From SVEL01 sp017381055 (GTDB lineage: Bacteria; Bacillota; Clostridia; Lachnospirales; Lachnospiraceae), in the NCBI GenBank assembly GCA_036307185.1, contig JAXJYC010000029.1, forward strand, positions 186,001 through 250,000: a DNA stretch of 64,000 bases, in the 5' to 3' direction. The translations under genes were made by a program, and so were the position numbers. Positions 27,354-37,321 of the stretch are shown here, one piece after another. How positions within the stretch are numbered: position 1 is the first letter of the stretch; every line of letters starts with the position of its first letter. The notes under the pieces are model-generated. The model had not been told where the DNA came from. It saw only the letters and a list, made by a program, of their open reading frames with translations, and searched no databases.

Positions 27354-28379
27354 TTATATAAGTATCATAGCATCCCCAAAACTGAAGAATCTGTATCTCT
27401 CCTTTACAGCTTCCTCGTACGCCGCCATAATATTTTCCTTACCAGCAAACGCTGAAACAAGCATAAGCAATGTTGATTCTGGCAAATGGAAATTTGTAAT
27501 AAGTCCATCTATAAGCTTGAATTTATAGCCTGGATAAATAAATATATCTGTCCAACCAGATGATGCTTGAATCTTACCATCATCAGTTGCCGCTGACTCA
27601 AGAGTTCTACAACTTGTAGTTCCAACTGAAATAACTCGCTTTCCTGCTTCCTTTGCCTTATTTATCTTTAGAGCCTCACTCTCCTCTATCATATAAAATT
27701 CAGAGTGCATATGATGCTCTAATATATTATCTACCTTTACGGGTCTAAAAGTTCCTAAACCTACATGCAATGTAACATTTGCTATTACTATGCCCTTTTT
27801 CTCAATCTTTTCAAGAAGTTCCTTAGTAAAATGCAATCCAGCTGTTGGTGCTGCTGCTGAACCATCATGCTTTGCATATACTGTCTGATATCTTGTCTTA
27901 TCCTTTAGTTCATGCGTAATATATGGTGGTAATGGCATTTGACCAAGCTTATCAAGTATTTCTTCAAAAATACCTTCATAATAAAACTTAATAAGTCTAT
28001 TTCCATCTTCAACTACATCCAACACTTCAGCCTTAAGTAAACCATCTCCGAAAACAAGCATAGTTCCTACCCTACACTTCTTTCCTGGTTTAACTAGACT
28101 TTCCCATATATCGTTTTCTCTTCTCTTTAAAAGTAAAATCTCAACCTTGCCTTCATGGCCTTCTCTTGTTCCAAAAAGCCTAGCTGGTATTACCTTAGTA
28201 TTATTGATGACCAAACAATCTCCTTCGTTTAAATAATCAATAACATCACTAAATATCTTATGATCTATATTTCCGCTATTTCTATCCACATGCATAAGTC
28301 TACTTGATGTTCTGTCAAGTAACGGATCCTGAGCTATAAGCTCCTGTGGTAAATCATAGTAAAAATCCTGTAATTTCAT
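27354..28379 (-). CDS. queA: S-adenosylmethionine:tRNA ribosyltransferase-isomerase
   Basis: QueA adds the epoxycyclopentanediol ring to preQ1 in tRNA for queuosine synthesis. The 341-residue protein shows the family signatures YDLPQELIAQDPL, AAPTAGLHFT, VGLGTFRPV, GTTSCRTLESAA and NFHLPESTLLMLVSAFAG. It starts one base after the SpoIID-like gene's stop. Other queuosine genes (tgt, preQ1 synthesis) are outside the window. Confidence 0.93.
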   Translation of the reverse strand: MKLQDFYYDLPQELIAQDPLLDRTSSRLMHVDRNSGNIDHKIFSDVIDYLNEGDCLVINNTKVIPARLFGTREGHEGKVEILLLKRRENDIWESLVKPGKKCRVGTMLVFGDGLLKAEVLDVVEDGNRLIKFYYEGIFEEILDKLGQMPLPPYITHELKDKTRYQTVYAKHDGSAAAPTAGLHFTKELLEKIEKKGIVIANVTLHVGLGTFRPVKVDNILEHHMHSEFYMIEESEALKINKAKEAGKRVISVGTTSCRTLESAATDDGKIQASSGWTDIFIYPGYKFKLIDGLITNFHLPESTLLMLVSAFAGKENIMAAYEEAVKERYRFFSFGDAMILI

Positions 28380-28380
28380 A

Positions 28381-29949
28381 TTAACGAACCTCTATTCCTG
28401 TATAATAATGTTTTAAAATTTCCTCATAATCAAACCCAGCTTCAGCCATTCCTTTAGCCCCTGATTGACTCATACCTATTCCATGACCATAACCCATTCC
28501 AGCTATATAATAAGTATCCTTATCTGTTGGTGCTTTTGCTGGATAGTTAATCAAATTATCTGATGTCAATACAACAAACTGTTCCAAATCCTTTGACGCT
28601 TTTTGGACCTTATAATCTCCAGATAAAATATAACTATCTCCAATATAAACCGCTGACTGTCCGCCATTTGATAGTACAGATACATAGTCTGGCCTATCAC
28701 CATATTTTACCACTTTATATTTTGTGCTGTAAAGAGAGAAAATTTTTCTTAATTTACTACCTGTTATTACTTGATTATTATCACCTACTATTTCTACAGA
28801 ATAAACTCTTCCTGATGCAGTCATAACAAAAGGTCTTACATCCTTAACTTCTCCAACATTTAAGCCATTTTCACTCATAAGTGATTCTATTTTGTCTGCA
28901 TTAAGAGTAATAATCCACGGATCTAACTCAGGATCCAATTCATATATATCTGGCACCTGTCGTAAGTATCCCATAGGTGATCCCCATACGTCCTCTACAT
29001 TTTCTGTACTTCCACCACTAGTAGAAGAATAATATGCTCTAACTGGCTTCCCCTGATAATATATAAGCTCTCCTTTAGTTGCATCTACAGCTTCATTTGT
29101 AGATTTCTTCTCTGCACCATAACCCTTATATACCTGACTTGAAGTTGTATCACACATATTATAAGGGGTTACTATATTTGTAGCACTTCCAAATCCTGCT
29201 ATATAAGCAAAGCTTCTTGCACAAACAGCTTGTGTCTTTAGCGCCTCTTCATGCCATGAATAAACCATTTCACATGGCACTACTCCATATAAATACTCTT
29301 CCAAATCAACAATATTAACAACTTTAAGATTATTAATACCACCATATCTTCCAAGCTCTATTCTACCTCTATACTGTCTCTCTCCTAAATCAACAACATA
29401 GACACCATTTTTATCAGGCGTAGCCGATGTAAACTGAGGATAAGCATTATGATTATCAACTGAATACAAAAGCTTTTCGCCTCTACTAGAGCTTATCATA
29501 ACAGCATACTTATCAGTTTCTCCGCCACCTTTTACTGCCACTGTCCAACTTCCAAGGTATGTAACCATAGGATAAGCCTCTTTACCTTCTGATACATACG
29601 AATCTGCAGCCTTTTTAGCATTCTCATATGAGGCATAATTTCCGCTTTTTGAAAATTTTTCTGTATAAGGTTTAAAGGTAAAGCTTCCACCTTCTATAGT
29701 AAACTCCTTAATATAGGAATTATTAACAGCATAACCTACGACTAATGAAGTATTCTTGATTGTAATAGAAGACTTATTATAATACAAACCTTCTAAACCT
29801 ACTCTTAGCAACTGTTGCTCTCCATCCTTAGCATAGGAAACTTCATTTATCTGACCATACTTTACCAAACTATTATGCAATACAGGGATACACATAATAA
29901 CCACAAGAATAATAATAAAATATTTAGTTGTTCTATTTATTATTCTCAT
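28381..29949 (-). CDS. SpoIID/LytB-domain protein
   Basis: The 522-residue protein has an N-terminal membrane anchor (residues ~8-28), a long extracytoplasmic region and a SpoIID domain with VVPCEMVYSWHEEALKTQAVCARSFAY, where the catalytic Glu region is visible, and a C-terminal AGMGYGHGIGMSQSGAKGMA. SpoIID is a lytic transglycosylase that acts on peptidoglycan during engulfment; LytB-type proteins enhance amidases in growth. The first 17 bases overlap the DUF3810 gene. Operon context (vegetative, with mraY) suggests a growth role here. Confidence 0.85.
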   Translation of the reverse strand: MRIINRTTKYFIIILVVIMCIPVLHNSLVKYGQINEVSYAKDGEQQLLRVGLEGLYYNKSSITIKNTSLVVGYAVNNSYIKEFTIEGGSFTFKPYTEKFSKSGNYASYENAKKAADSYVSEGKEAYPMVTYLGSWTVAVKGGGETDKYAVMISSSRGEKLLYSVDNHNAYPQFTSATPDKNGVYVVDLGERQYRGRIELGRYGGINNLKVVNIVDLEEYLYGVVPCEMVYSWHEEALKTQAVCARSFAYIAGFGSATNIVTPYNMCDTTSSQVYKGYGAEKKSTNEAVDATKGELIYYQGKPVRAYYSSTSGGSTENVEDVWGSPMGYLRQVPDIYELDPELDPWIITLNADKIESLMSENGLNVGEVKDVRPFVMTASGRVYSVEIVGDNNQVITGSKLRKIFSLYSTKYKVVKYGDRPDYVSVLSNGGQSAVYIGDSYILSGDYKVQKASKDLEQFVVLTSDNLINYPAKAPTDKDTYYIAGMGYGHGIGMSQSGAKGMAEAGFDYEEILKHYYTGIEVR

Positions 29950-31060
29950 CTACCTTCTCCTTATATTCTGCAATAAGTAAATCCACAACCATTCCGTAGC
30001 TTTTTGTGCCTTGCTCCTGGCCGTTAATGTTTAAATATGTATCATTAAGTTTGTTTGACACATTTGCTATTTTATTACCTGTTGGTGTATCAAACTGTTT
30101 CCAATATATGTGATTTGCATTTAAATCCAACTTTACACCATCACTTAGCTTGTCTATGATACGACTATATAATTCCATATCTTCATTATACAACTGATTG
30201 CTTGCATATATATATGCTAACATATATCCACTATATATAAAATCTGGCTCATTTGAACTAATACAAGCTAAATATGCTACATAATTTGCCTCATCCTCTA
30301 ACATGATGCCTCTAAGATGAGCCAGTTCATGAATTGCATCTACTGGCTGATTATAATATATTGTATCAATATTTATATTTGCCTCCATAGTAAATGGAAT
30401 ATATATACCAACAGTTTCAGTATATGACATAGCTCTTGAGGCTAATACTGGTTTAACCTCACCTGTACTATAACGAAGTGCAGCGTAATTCTTAGAAAAA
30501 TCGCTCATAACTTCTCCTGCCACATCTAAAAGCTCCCCTGTATCCTCATAGGAACTCTTAGTTATACCATCTTTGTCTGTCTGCACATTTTCCCTTGACT
30601 CATTAAGCTTCTCAACAAGATAATCACATAAATTATACAAATCTGTCTTTGTATATTCATCTAACGTATAATCAAGATATGTCTCAAATCTATATCTATA
30701 ATAATTTGTTCCACATAGCATAACAAACGCAAATATGCCAATAGATATTACACAAAAAAAGTTTAGTATACCCTTACCAAAAGTTACCATTCTCTTTCCT
30801 TTTGCCTTTATTAACTTAAAAATAAATCTGCCAAAGAAAAATAATGCTACAAATGGCAATACATATATACAAATCTCTCCAACTGAAAATGGAAACCATC
30901 TAGTTATGGTTCCAAGAACAATAGCAAGTACTCTATATATTCCTCTTGCAAATATATACTCCGCTACAAAAGGCAATGCCTTGCATATTAATATTATTAA
31001 TATTGATATTGGCAAAAGAGTCAATATCCATTTTCTTTTTAAACATAAAATCTCTTTCAT
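29933..31060 (-). CDS. DUF3810-type membrane metalloprotease-like protein
   Basis: The 375-residue protein has three to four N-terminal spans and then a soluble domain with HELAHLRG (HExxH zinc motif) and a downstream EANYVAYL, a layout seen in DUF3810 proteins. The HELAH and Glu residues suggest a zinc-dependent peptidase, though activity is unproven. It is in the envelope group of the long operon, between thiN and the SpoIID-like gene, which it overlaps. Confidence 0.72.
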   Translation of the reverse strand: MKEILCLKRKWILTLLPISILIILICKALPFVAEYIFARGIYRVLAIVLGTITRWFPFSVGEICIYVLPFVALFFFGRFIFKLIKAKGKRMVTFGKGILNFFCVISIGIFAFVMLCGTNYYRYRFETYLDYTLDEYTKTDLYNLCDYLVEKLNESRENVQTDKDGITKSSYEDTGELLDVAGEVMSDFSKNYAALRYSTGEVKPVLASRAMSYTETVGIYIPFTMEANINIDTIYYNQPVDAIHELAHLRGIMLEDEANYVAYLACISSNEPDFIYSGYMLAYIYASNQLYNEDMELYSRIIDKLSDGVKLDLNANHIYWKQFDTPTGNKIANVSNKLNDTYLNINGQEQGTKSYGMVVDLLIAEYKEKVDENNK

Positions 31061-31062
31061 AA

Positions 31063-31719
31063 TTAATTACTAGAAGTCTCAATTACAACAAACATACCCT
31101 TATCTATTAATACTTCTGCTTCCTCTCCCGCAAATTCGTTTGAAACACCTATACGGTATTCCTTACTTGTATCAAAATCAAACTCAGCCACATTATATAC
31201 AAATCCTTTTAATGTAACTCCAATAGCTGGTCCCTCTAACTGTATAAAAGATATCTTTTTATCATACATAGGATCCTTTTTTAAAGTAACCAAGTCATCA
31301 ATTACATGTATTTTATTGATTTCATCATACATATACACCTTCACATCTTGCTCATAAGCCATCTTAAGCATAAATACATTGGCAAGACTATGGTCAAATC
31401 TTCCTCCAGTTCCGCCTATTATATGTATTTCTTTTGCGCCAATACTCATAGCATGTTTAATAGCATACTGTGTATCTGTATCATCCTTTATTGGATTCAA
31501 TCTTATTATAGTTGATTTATTTTCTTTTTCATACTTATCAACTAATTCACTGCTTACAGTATCAAAATCTCCTATAATACTATCTGGATATACATTTAAT
31601 AAATTAGCAGCAGATAGTCCCCCATCCACTGCTATAACTTTATCATAACTATTAGCTTTATAAAATTCTGCAGCCCACTCGTAATTAATATATCCACCTA
31701 AAATCAGCAACATTCTCAT
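31063..31719 (-). CDS. thiN: Thiamine diphosphokinase
   Basis: ThiN transfers pyrophosphate from ATP to thiamine to give the cofactor. The 218-residue protein shows AVDGGLSAANLL, SIIGDFDTVS, DDTDTQYAIKHA and GGTGGRFDHSLANV, which are the diagnostic Asp-rich motifs. Its AAGGAG site lies at the end of rpe, two bases downstream of that gene's stop. rpe-thiN is the common Firmicutes arrangement. Confidence 0.92.
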   Translation of the reverse strand: MRMLLILGGYINYEWAAEFYKANSYDKVIAVDGGLSAANLLNVYPDSIIGDFDTVSSELVDKYEKENKSTIIRLNPIKDDTDTQYAIKHAMSIGAKEIHIIGGTGGRFDHSLANVFMLKMAYEQDVKVYMYDEINKIHVIDDLVTLKKDPMYDKKISFIQLEGPAIGVTLKGFVYNVAEFDFDTSKEYRIGVSNEFAGEEAEVLIDKGMFVVIETSSN

Positions 31720-31721
31720 GC

Positions 31722-32387
31722 TTAAGCTCCTTCATACTCCTTAAATATCTCAAGGAATTCTTTAACATTTGCTGTAACATCATTTTTATAAACTGCTGAA
31801 CCTGCAACAATAACATTTGCACCTGCATCTAATACTGTTCTAACATTATCTGCAGATATTCCACCATCAACCTCAAGATCGATGTTTAATCCCTTATCAT
31901 CAATCATTTTTTTCATTTCTACAATCTTTGGAGTCACTATATCCATATACTTCTGTCCTCCAAAGCCTGGCTGAACTGTCATAAGAAGTACCATATCAAC
32001 CTTATCTAAAACGCCTTCAATTGCTGAAATGTTTGTATGAGGATTGATAGAAACACCAACCTTACAGCCTACTTCTCTTATTTTATCAAGAGTTGCTGAT
32101 AGATTATGGCATGCCTCTGCATGAACAGTGATTATATCTGCTCCCGCCTTCTTAAAGTCTTCAATATATCTTATAGGTTCTGTAATCATTAAATGAACAT
32201 CAAACACACGATCAGTAGCCTTTCTTATGCTTTGCATAACTGGCATACCCATAGATATACTTGGCACAAATATTCCATCCATAATATCTACATGAACGTA
32301 CTGAGCTCCCGCCTTATCGATTATTTCTATATCATTAGCAAGATTTCCAAAATCTGCTGCTAATATTGATGGTGATAAAATATACAT
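31722..32387 (-). CDS. rpe: Ribulose-phosphate 3-epimerase
   Basis: Rpe interconverts ribulose-5-phosphate and xylulose-5-phosphate in the pentose phosphate pathway. This 221-residue TIM barrel shows SILAADFGNL, VHVDIMDGIFVPSISMG, VHLMITEP, MTVQPGFGGQKY and DGGISADN, all canonical metal and phosphate-binding segments. It lies 15 bases after rsgA. Confidence 0.95.
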   Translation of the reverse strand: MYILSPSILAADFGNLANDIEIIDKAGAQYVHVDIMDGIFVPSISMGMPVMQSIRKATDRVFDVHLMITEPIRYIEDFKKAGADIITVHAEACHNLSATLDKIREVGCKVGVSINPHTNISAIEGVLDKVDMVLLMTVQPGFGGQKYMDIVTPKIVEMKKMIDDKGLNIDLEVDGGISADNVRTVLDAGANVIVAGSAVYKNDVTANVKEFLEIFKEYEGA

Positions 32388-32402
32388 ATTATAATCCTCT
32401 GA

Positions 32403-33281
32403 TTAGTATTTCTTTCTATTCTTTATTTCTTCATAAAAGGTTACATAATTATCGTATCTTGACTGCCCGATAACACCTTCTTCTACTGCTGTCTTCACAG
32501 CACAATCTGGTTCATTCACATGAACGCATCCATTAAATCTACACTGACCTTCATATTTATATATTTCTGGAAAATAATATCTTAACTCTTCCTTTTCACA
32601 CTCACATGTATATATAGAGCTAAAACCTGGTGTATCTAATAAATATGAATTATTGCCTAAGCTAAAAATCTCTGAATGTCTTGTGGTATGCTTACCTCTT
32701 TCAATCTTACGACTTATATCACCAGTTTCCATAACGGCATCTGGTACTATAAGATTGAGAAGAGATGATTTTCCAACGCCAGACGGACCTGCAAGGGAAG
32801 TCGTTTTGCCTTCAAGTAATTCTCTTACCTGATCTATTCCCTTATTCTCATAGACACTTATTAAAATAACCTTATATCCAGCCTTCTCATATGTGCTCTT
32901 CAAATCTGTTACTTCTTCATCTTCAATTAAATCACATTTGTTGAAGCATAAAATGCTCTCCATATTTTGTGATTCCATCATAACCAAGAATCTATCTAAA
33001 AGATTTTTATTAGGCATAGGACTCTTGGCTGCAAATACAACCAATGTTTGATCAATATTTGCAACCGCAGGTCTAATTAATTGATTTTTTCTCTCACAGA
33101 TATCTATTATATTGCCAGTCATAGTTTCTTTAGATAATACATCTATAGAGACATTATCTCCAACTAATGGTTTTAAATTCTTATGTCTAAAAACACCTTT
33201 AGCTTTACAGGTAAATATTCCTTCATTTTCAACATGAACAAAATATTCTCCTGCTATTCCTTTTATTATCTTTCCTACCAC
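32403..33281 (-). CDS. rsgA: Ribosome small-subunit-dependent GTPase A
   Basis: RsgA checks late 30S assembly. The 292-residue protein has the circularly permuted GTPase order: NKCDL (G4) before GPSGVGKSSLLN (G1) and DTPGFSS (G3), an N-terminal OB fold, and a C-terminal zinc site with CRFNGCVHVNEPDC. I set the start at GTG 33281, 9 bases after AAAGGG, because the ATG at 33326 lies inside the kinase gene and has no ribosome site. The gene follows the kinase gene by 2 bases. Confidence 0.9.
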   Translation of the reverse strand: MVGKIIKGIAGEYFVHVENEGIFTCKAKGVFRHKNLKPLVGDNVSIDVLSKETMTGNIIDICERKNQLIRPAVANIDQTLVVFAAKSPMPNKNLLDRFLVMMESQNMESILCFNKCDLIEDEEVTDLKSTYEKAGYKVILISVYENKGIDQVRELLEGKTTSLAGPSGVGKSSLLNLIVPDAVMETGDISRKIERGKHTTRHSEIFSLGNNSYLLDTPGFSSIYTCECEKEELRYYFPEIYKYEGQCRFNGCVHVNEPDCAVKTAVEEGVIGQSRYDNYVTFYEEIKNRKKY

Positions 33282-33283
33282 TA

Positions 33284-35503
33284 CTAATTTCCCTTTACTG
33301 GAACCTGAACTTCCTCTACAAAACACACTGGCTCGTATACAACTGCTTCCTTTTTAGTACCATTATCATCATATACCAAAGTAACCTTAAACTCTACTTT
33401 ATCAACACCAGTTTCATCAATTAAATATTTAACTTGAGCTTGTGAATAACCTGTTTTATAAGTTGGATTAATTAAGTCTTTAACATCTGGATACTCTGTT
33501 TTCTTTCCATGGTGTACAATTAAAGTAACTTTTAATTCACCTTCTGAAACTTTTACTCCTTCACCGTCAAGTTCTGGTATATTAAAATTACTATCATCAA
33601 ATGGATTTATACATACATTTGTCTTAGTTACTGTCTTTACTGTTGTTGGTTCTTCCTTTGTTGTTGTCTGCTGTGTTGTAGTCTCTGTAGCCTTTGGACC
33701 CTTACTTACAACCACATTAATAGTTGTTCCCTTTGGAAGCGACTTTCCAGCCTCATATTCTGAGCTGATAATATTGCCCTTTGCAACCTTATCATTATTT
33801 TCTTCTTTAGCTGATACGTTAAAGCCTAATGCTTTAAGTTCCTTATCCATAGTTTCAAAGTTCTTACCTACAAGTGCTGGTACCTGTACAAGAGCATCAT
33901 CCTTACCTGAACTTACATATAAATCAATATGAGCTCCATAAGCAAGCTGTGTAGGTGAAGATGGATTTGTCTTAATACAATCTTCTTCCTCTATATCTTC
34001 ACTAATTTCATAGATAACGTTTACATTCAAACCATATGTTTCATTTGTAAGCATCTCTAAGGCTTCTTCTCTTGTCATACCCTCTACTGAAGGAATATCA
34101 AACTTCTTTGCACCATTACTTATAACAACGATAATCTTTGTATGCTTATCAACTATTTCGCCTTCTTCATGACTCTGGCTAATAACTGTTCCCTGTGGTA
34201 CAGTATTGCTGTATTCATACTCTCTTCCGATTCCTAAATCTGCATCATTTAATATCTTCTGAGCTTCACTATCTGTATAGTTAGTTACATCAGGAACAAT
34301 TGTCTGCTTAGAGCTAAGACCTGACTGCGACTGTGTTGCTTTACCATCATATGGATCCTTATCCTTATTATTGCAACCCTTGGAAACGTTTGTAATTATA
34401 AGAACAAATACAATAAGTGCAACAACACTAGCTACAATAGCACCAATTGTTAATATCTTATCGAATTTTGGATTTACAGCATCAATGTCTCCATCTAATT
34501 CATCAAGTTCATCGCTGTCTTCCTCATCTAAATCGTCTAAATCATCAATATCATTTGAAGAATTCATACTATTCAATGCAGCTGCATTAGCACCTCTTCT
34601 TATATTTTCAACTTCTTCATCAGTCATCATAATTGTAGCTCCGTTTGTTGCCACTGGCGCTAAAACTACAAAATCCTCATCTGGTGTAATCAAAGACTTC
34701 TTTAAATCAGCAATAAGCTCTGCAACCTTTAAATATCTTCTCTCTGACTTCTTCTGAGTACATTTTTCAATTATCTTCTCTACACTTATTGGAAGATCTG
34801 GCACCTCAAGCTTTGGAGATGGTATTTCCTCATTAATATGCTGTAATGCTATAGTAACTGTTGAATCTCCCTCAAAAGGAACCTTTCCTGTAAGCATTTC
34901 ATATAAAGATATACCTAATGAATATATATCACTCTTCTCATCAATATATCCACCTCTAGCCTGTTCTGGTGAAATATAATGTACTGATCCCATTGCATTA
35001 GAGTTGATTGTATTCGCAGACGCAGCTCTAGCAATACCAAAATCTGTAACCTTAACCTTACCCTCTCTAGAGATAATAACGTTCTGTGGCTTAATATCTC
35101 TATGAATAATATGGTTATTATGAGCAGCTTCAATTCCCTGTGCAATCTGAATAGCTATACTTACAGCCTCTTTTACAGGTAACTTGCCCTTTTTCTCAAT
35201 ATATTTCTTTAAAGTAATACCTTCTACAAGCTCCATTACTATAAAGTAAATTCCATTTTCATCGCCTACATCAAATACATTAACAATATTTGGATGTGCA
35301 AGGCCTGCTGCAGACTGTGCTTCTACCTTAAATTTAGATACAAAGCTCTTATCCTCGCTAAATTCATCCTTTAATACCTTAACTGCTACATATCTGTTAA
35401 GCTTATGGTCCAATGCCTTATATACATCTGACATTCCACCAGAGCCAACCTTATCTATAATCTCGTATCTATCAGCGATAAACATATTTTTTCTTATCAT
35501 CAT
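33284..35503 (-). CDS. prkC: PASTA-domain Ser/Thr protein kinase
   Basis: This transmembrane kinase senses peptidoglycan fragments or lipid II outside and phosphorylates proteins inside. The N-terminal ~270 residues are a complete kinase: GSGGMSDV (Gly loop), VAVKVLK, HRDIKPQN and DFGIA. An acidic linker with a run of Asp/Leu/Glu residues precedes one membrane span, then three PASTA domains, a Thr-rich linker and a C-terminal domain. AGGAAGAG supports the ATG at 35503 rather than 35524. The cognate phosphatase gene is next upstream. The kinase, the phosphatase, MraY and the SpoIID-like protein share the operon. Confidence 0.93.
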   Translation of the reverse strand: MMIRKNMFIADRYEIIDKVGSGGMSDVYKALDHKLNRYVAVKVLKDEFSEDKSFVSKFKVEAQSAAGLAHPNIVNVFDVGDENGIYFIVMELVEGITLKKYIEKKGKLPVKEAVSIAIQIAQGIEAAHNNHIIHRDIKPQNVIISREGKVKVTDFGIARAASANTINSNAMGSVHYISPEQARGGYIDEKSDIYSLGISLYEMLTGKVPFEGDSTVTIALQHINEEIPSPKLEVPDLPISVEKIIEKCTQKKSERRYLKVAELIADLKKSLITPDEDFVVLAPVATNGATIMMTDEEVENIRRGANAAALNSMNSSNDIDDLDDLDEEDSDELDELDGDIDAVNPKFDKILTIGAIVASVVALIVFVLIITNVSKGCNNKDKDPYDGKATQSQSGLSSKQTIVPDVTNYTDSEAQKILNDADLGIGREYEYSNTVPQGTVISQSHEEGEIVDKHTKIIVVISNGAKKFDIPSVEGMTREEALEMLTNETYGLNVNVIYEISEDIEEEDCIKTNPSSPTQLAYGAHIDLYVSSGKDDALVQVPALVGKNFETMDKELKALGFNVSAKEENNDKVAKGNIISSEYEAGKSLPKGTTINVVVSKGPKATETTTQQTTTKEEPTTVKTVTKTNVCINPFDDSNFNIPELDGEGVKVSEGELKVTLIVHHGKKTEYPDVKDLINPTYKTGYSQAQVKYLIDETGVDKVEFKVTLVYDDNGTKKEAVVYEPVCFVEEVQVPVKGN

Positions 35504-35530
35504 AATAATTACTCTTCCTTTCAATAATTC

Positions 35531-36259
35531 CTATACTCGTGCAAGAACTACGGCAATATTATCTAATCCACCGTTTTCATTTGCAGCGTCAATTAATTTA
35601 TGAACAGTATCCTCAAGAGTCTTTCCTGAACACTCCTCTATAATATTGTTAATCTGACTATCTTCAACCATATTACTAAGTCCGTCTGAACAAAGAAGTA
35701 TCTGTGTATTCTCTGCGATATCCACCTCAAAGAAATCTGCAACAATCTTTGTATCAACACCAATAGCTCTCGTAATAACATTTTTTCTAGAATGTGTTCG
35801 CGCACTCTCCTTGTCTAGCTCACCTAAGCTAACCATTTCTTGAACAAGTGAGTGGTCTCTTGTTATCTGCCTTATATCATTATCATTGATAAGGTAGAGT
35901 CTTGAATCTCCTACATTCGCCACATAAAGAATACCTTTTTCCAATGTAGCCACAACTAATGTAGTTCCCATTCCCTTAAACTTTTCATCACTAGTTGCCA
36001 TATCTAACACCTTAGCATTAGCTGCTGATATAGCCTCCTCGATGATTGTTATCTTATCTGTACTTTCATTTTGTTTTATGGATTCTAACACTGCGCTCAC
36101 TGCTTGCTCTGAAGCAACTTCTCCAGCCTTATGTCCTCCCATACCGTCAGCGACGATTAATATATTCGGGAGATTTCCAACATTCTGCTCAGAAACATAC
36201 GCATAATCTTGATTCGTGTTTCGTCGAATGCCCATGTTAGTTAATGCAAATGCTTTCAC
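35531..36259 (-). CDS. prpC: PP2C-type Ser/Thr phosphatase
   Basis: PrpC/Stp reverses PrkC phosphorylation. The 242-residue protein has the PP2C motifs NQDYAYV, VADGMGGHKAGEVAS, ANVGDSRLYL, DHSLVQEM, LLCSDGLSNMV and GGLDNIAV, including the metal-binding Asp residues. The start is GTG at 36259, inside a 4-base overlap (GTGA) with rlmN, with AAAGGAGGGGG before it. prpC-prkC-rsgA is a conserved Firmicutes order. Confidence 0.94.
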   Translation of the reverse strand: MKAFALTNMGIRRNTNQDYAYVSEQNVGNLPNILIVADGMGGHKAGEVASEQAVSAVLESIKQNESTDKITIIEEAISAANAKVLDMATSDEKFKGMGTTLVVATLEKGILYVANVGDSRLYLINDNDIRQITRDHSLVQEMVSLGELDKESARTHSRKNVITRAIGVDTKIVADFFEVDIAENTQILLCSDGLSNMVEDSQINNIIEECSGKTLEDTVHKLIDAANENGGLDNIAVVLARV

Positions 36260-37320
36260 GCTTCCCCCTCCTTTGTCTTTTTTGTTTTGTCATTATAACT
36301 TTTCCTTAACTGTCCGCATGCGCCGTTTATATCACGACCCATTTCCCTTCTAATAGTAACATTTATTCCATATTTTTCAAGTTTATTTTTGAACTTTTCT
36401 ATAGCAAGTTTATCTGATTGTTTAAAATCTCGTTCTTTTATCGGATTAACCGGTATAAGATTTGCGTGACAATTAATGCCTTTTAGCAATTCCCCCAAAC
36501 GTATAGCTTCATCCTCTGTATCATTAACTCCTGAAACCAAGGAATATTCAAAAGTCAACCTTCTGCCTGTCTTGTCAAAATAATATCTACAAGCTTTAAG
36601 TATTTCTTCAATCTTATATGCTTTAGCAACAGGCATAAGCTCCTTCCTCGTCTCATCATCAGATGCATGCAAGGAGATGGCCAATGTTATCTGTACCTGT
36701 CGGTCTGCCAATTCATATATCTTTGGTACAAGACCACATGTTGACAATGTAATATTTCTCTGACTAATATTAAGACCATTATTGTCAGATATTAAATCTA
36801 AAAACTTCATTACATTATCATAATTATCAAGCGGCTCGCCACTTCCCATAAGTACAATATTGGATACTCTTTCTCCAATATCACGTTGAATACTATATAT
36901 TTCATCAAGCATCTCTGATGGTAATAGATTTCTCTCCAAACCATCAAGGGTTGATGCGCAGAACTTACAACCCATACGACAGCCTACCTGTGTTGAAATA
37001 CACACTGAATTACCATGATGATATCTCATCAACACACTTTCTATAATATTGCCATCCTGTAGCTCAAATAAATATTTTTTTGTACCATCAAGCTTTGATG
37101 TTAATATTTCAACAGGTTTTAACGCTGTTAAAAAGCATTTTTCCTTGAGCTTTTCTCTAAGAGCTATGGATAAATTACTCATCTCATCAAAGGATGCTGC
37201 AAGTTTAACATGAAGCCATTCATATATCTGCTTTGCTCTGAACGATTTCTCGCCTAAATCTTGCACTACTTTATTCAATTCTTCAAAGCTTAATGACTTT
37301 ATGTCTATCTTCCCGTCCAT
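36256..37320 (-). CDS. rlmN: 23S rRNA (adenine2503-C2)-methyltransferase
   Basis: This radical-SAM enzyme methylates A2503 of 23S rRNA and A37 of some tRNAs. The 354-residue protein contains the iron-sulfur CxxxCxxC motif in GCRMGCKFCAST, GEPLDNYDNV, and the C-terminal Cys in GACGQLRKS. I use the ATG at 37320, 8 bases after GAGAGG, not the in-frame 37335 ATG that overlaps rsmB. It lies 1 base after rsmB. Confidence 0.93.
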   Translation of the reverse strand: MDGKIDIKSLSFEELNKVVQDLGEKSFRAKQIYEWLHVKLAASFDEMSNLSIALREKLKEKCFLTALKPVEILTSKLDGTKKYLFELQDGNIIESVLMRYHHGNSVCISTQVGCRMGCKFCASTLDGLERNLLPSEMLDEIYSIQRDIGERVSNIVLMGSGEPLDNYDNVMKFLDLISDNNGLNISQRNITLSTCGLVPKIYELADRQVQITLAISLHASDDETRKELMPVAKAYKIEEILKACRYYFDKTGRRLTFEYSLVSGVNDTEDEAIRLGELLKGINCHANLIPVNPIKERDFKQSDKLAIEKFKNKLEKYGINVTIRREMGRDINGACGQLRKSYNDKTKKTKEGEA

Positions 37321-37321
37321 A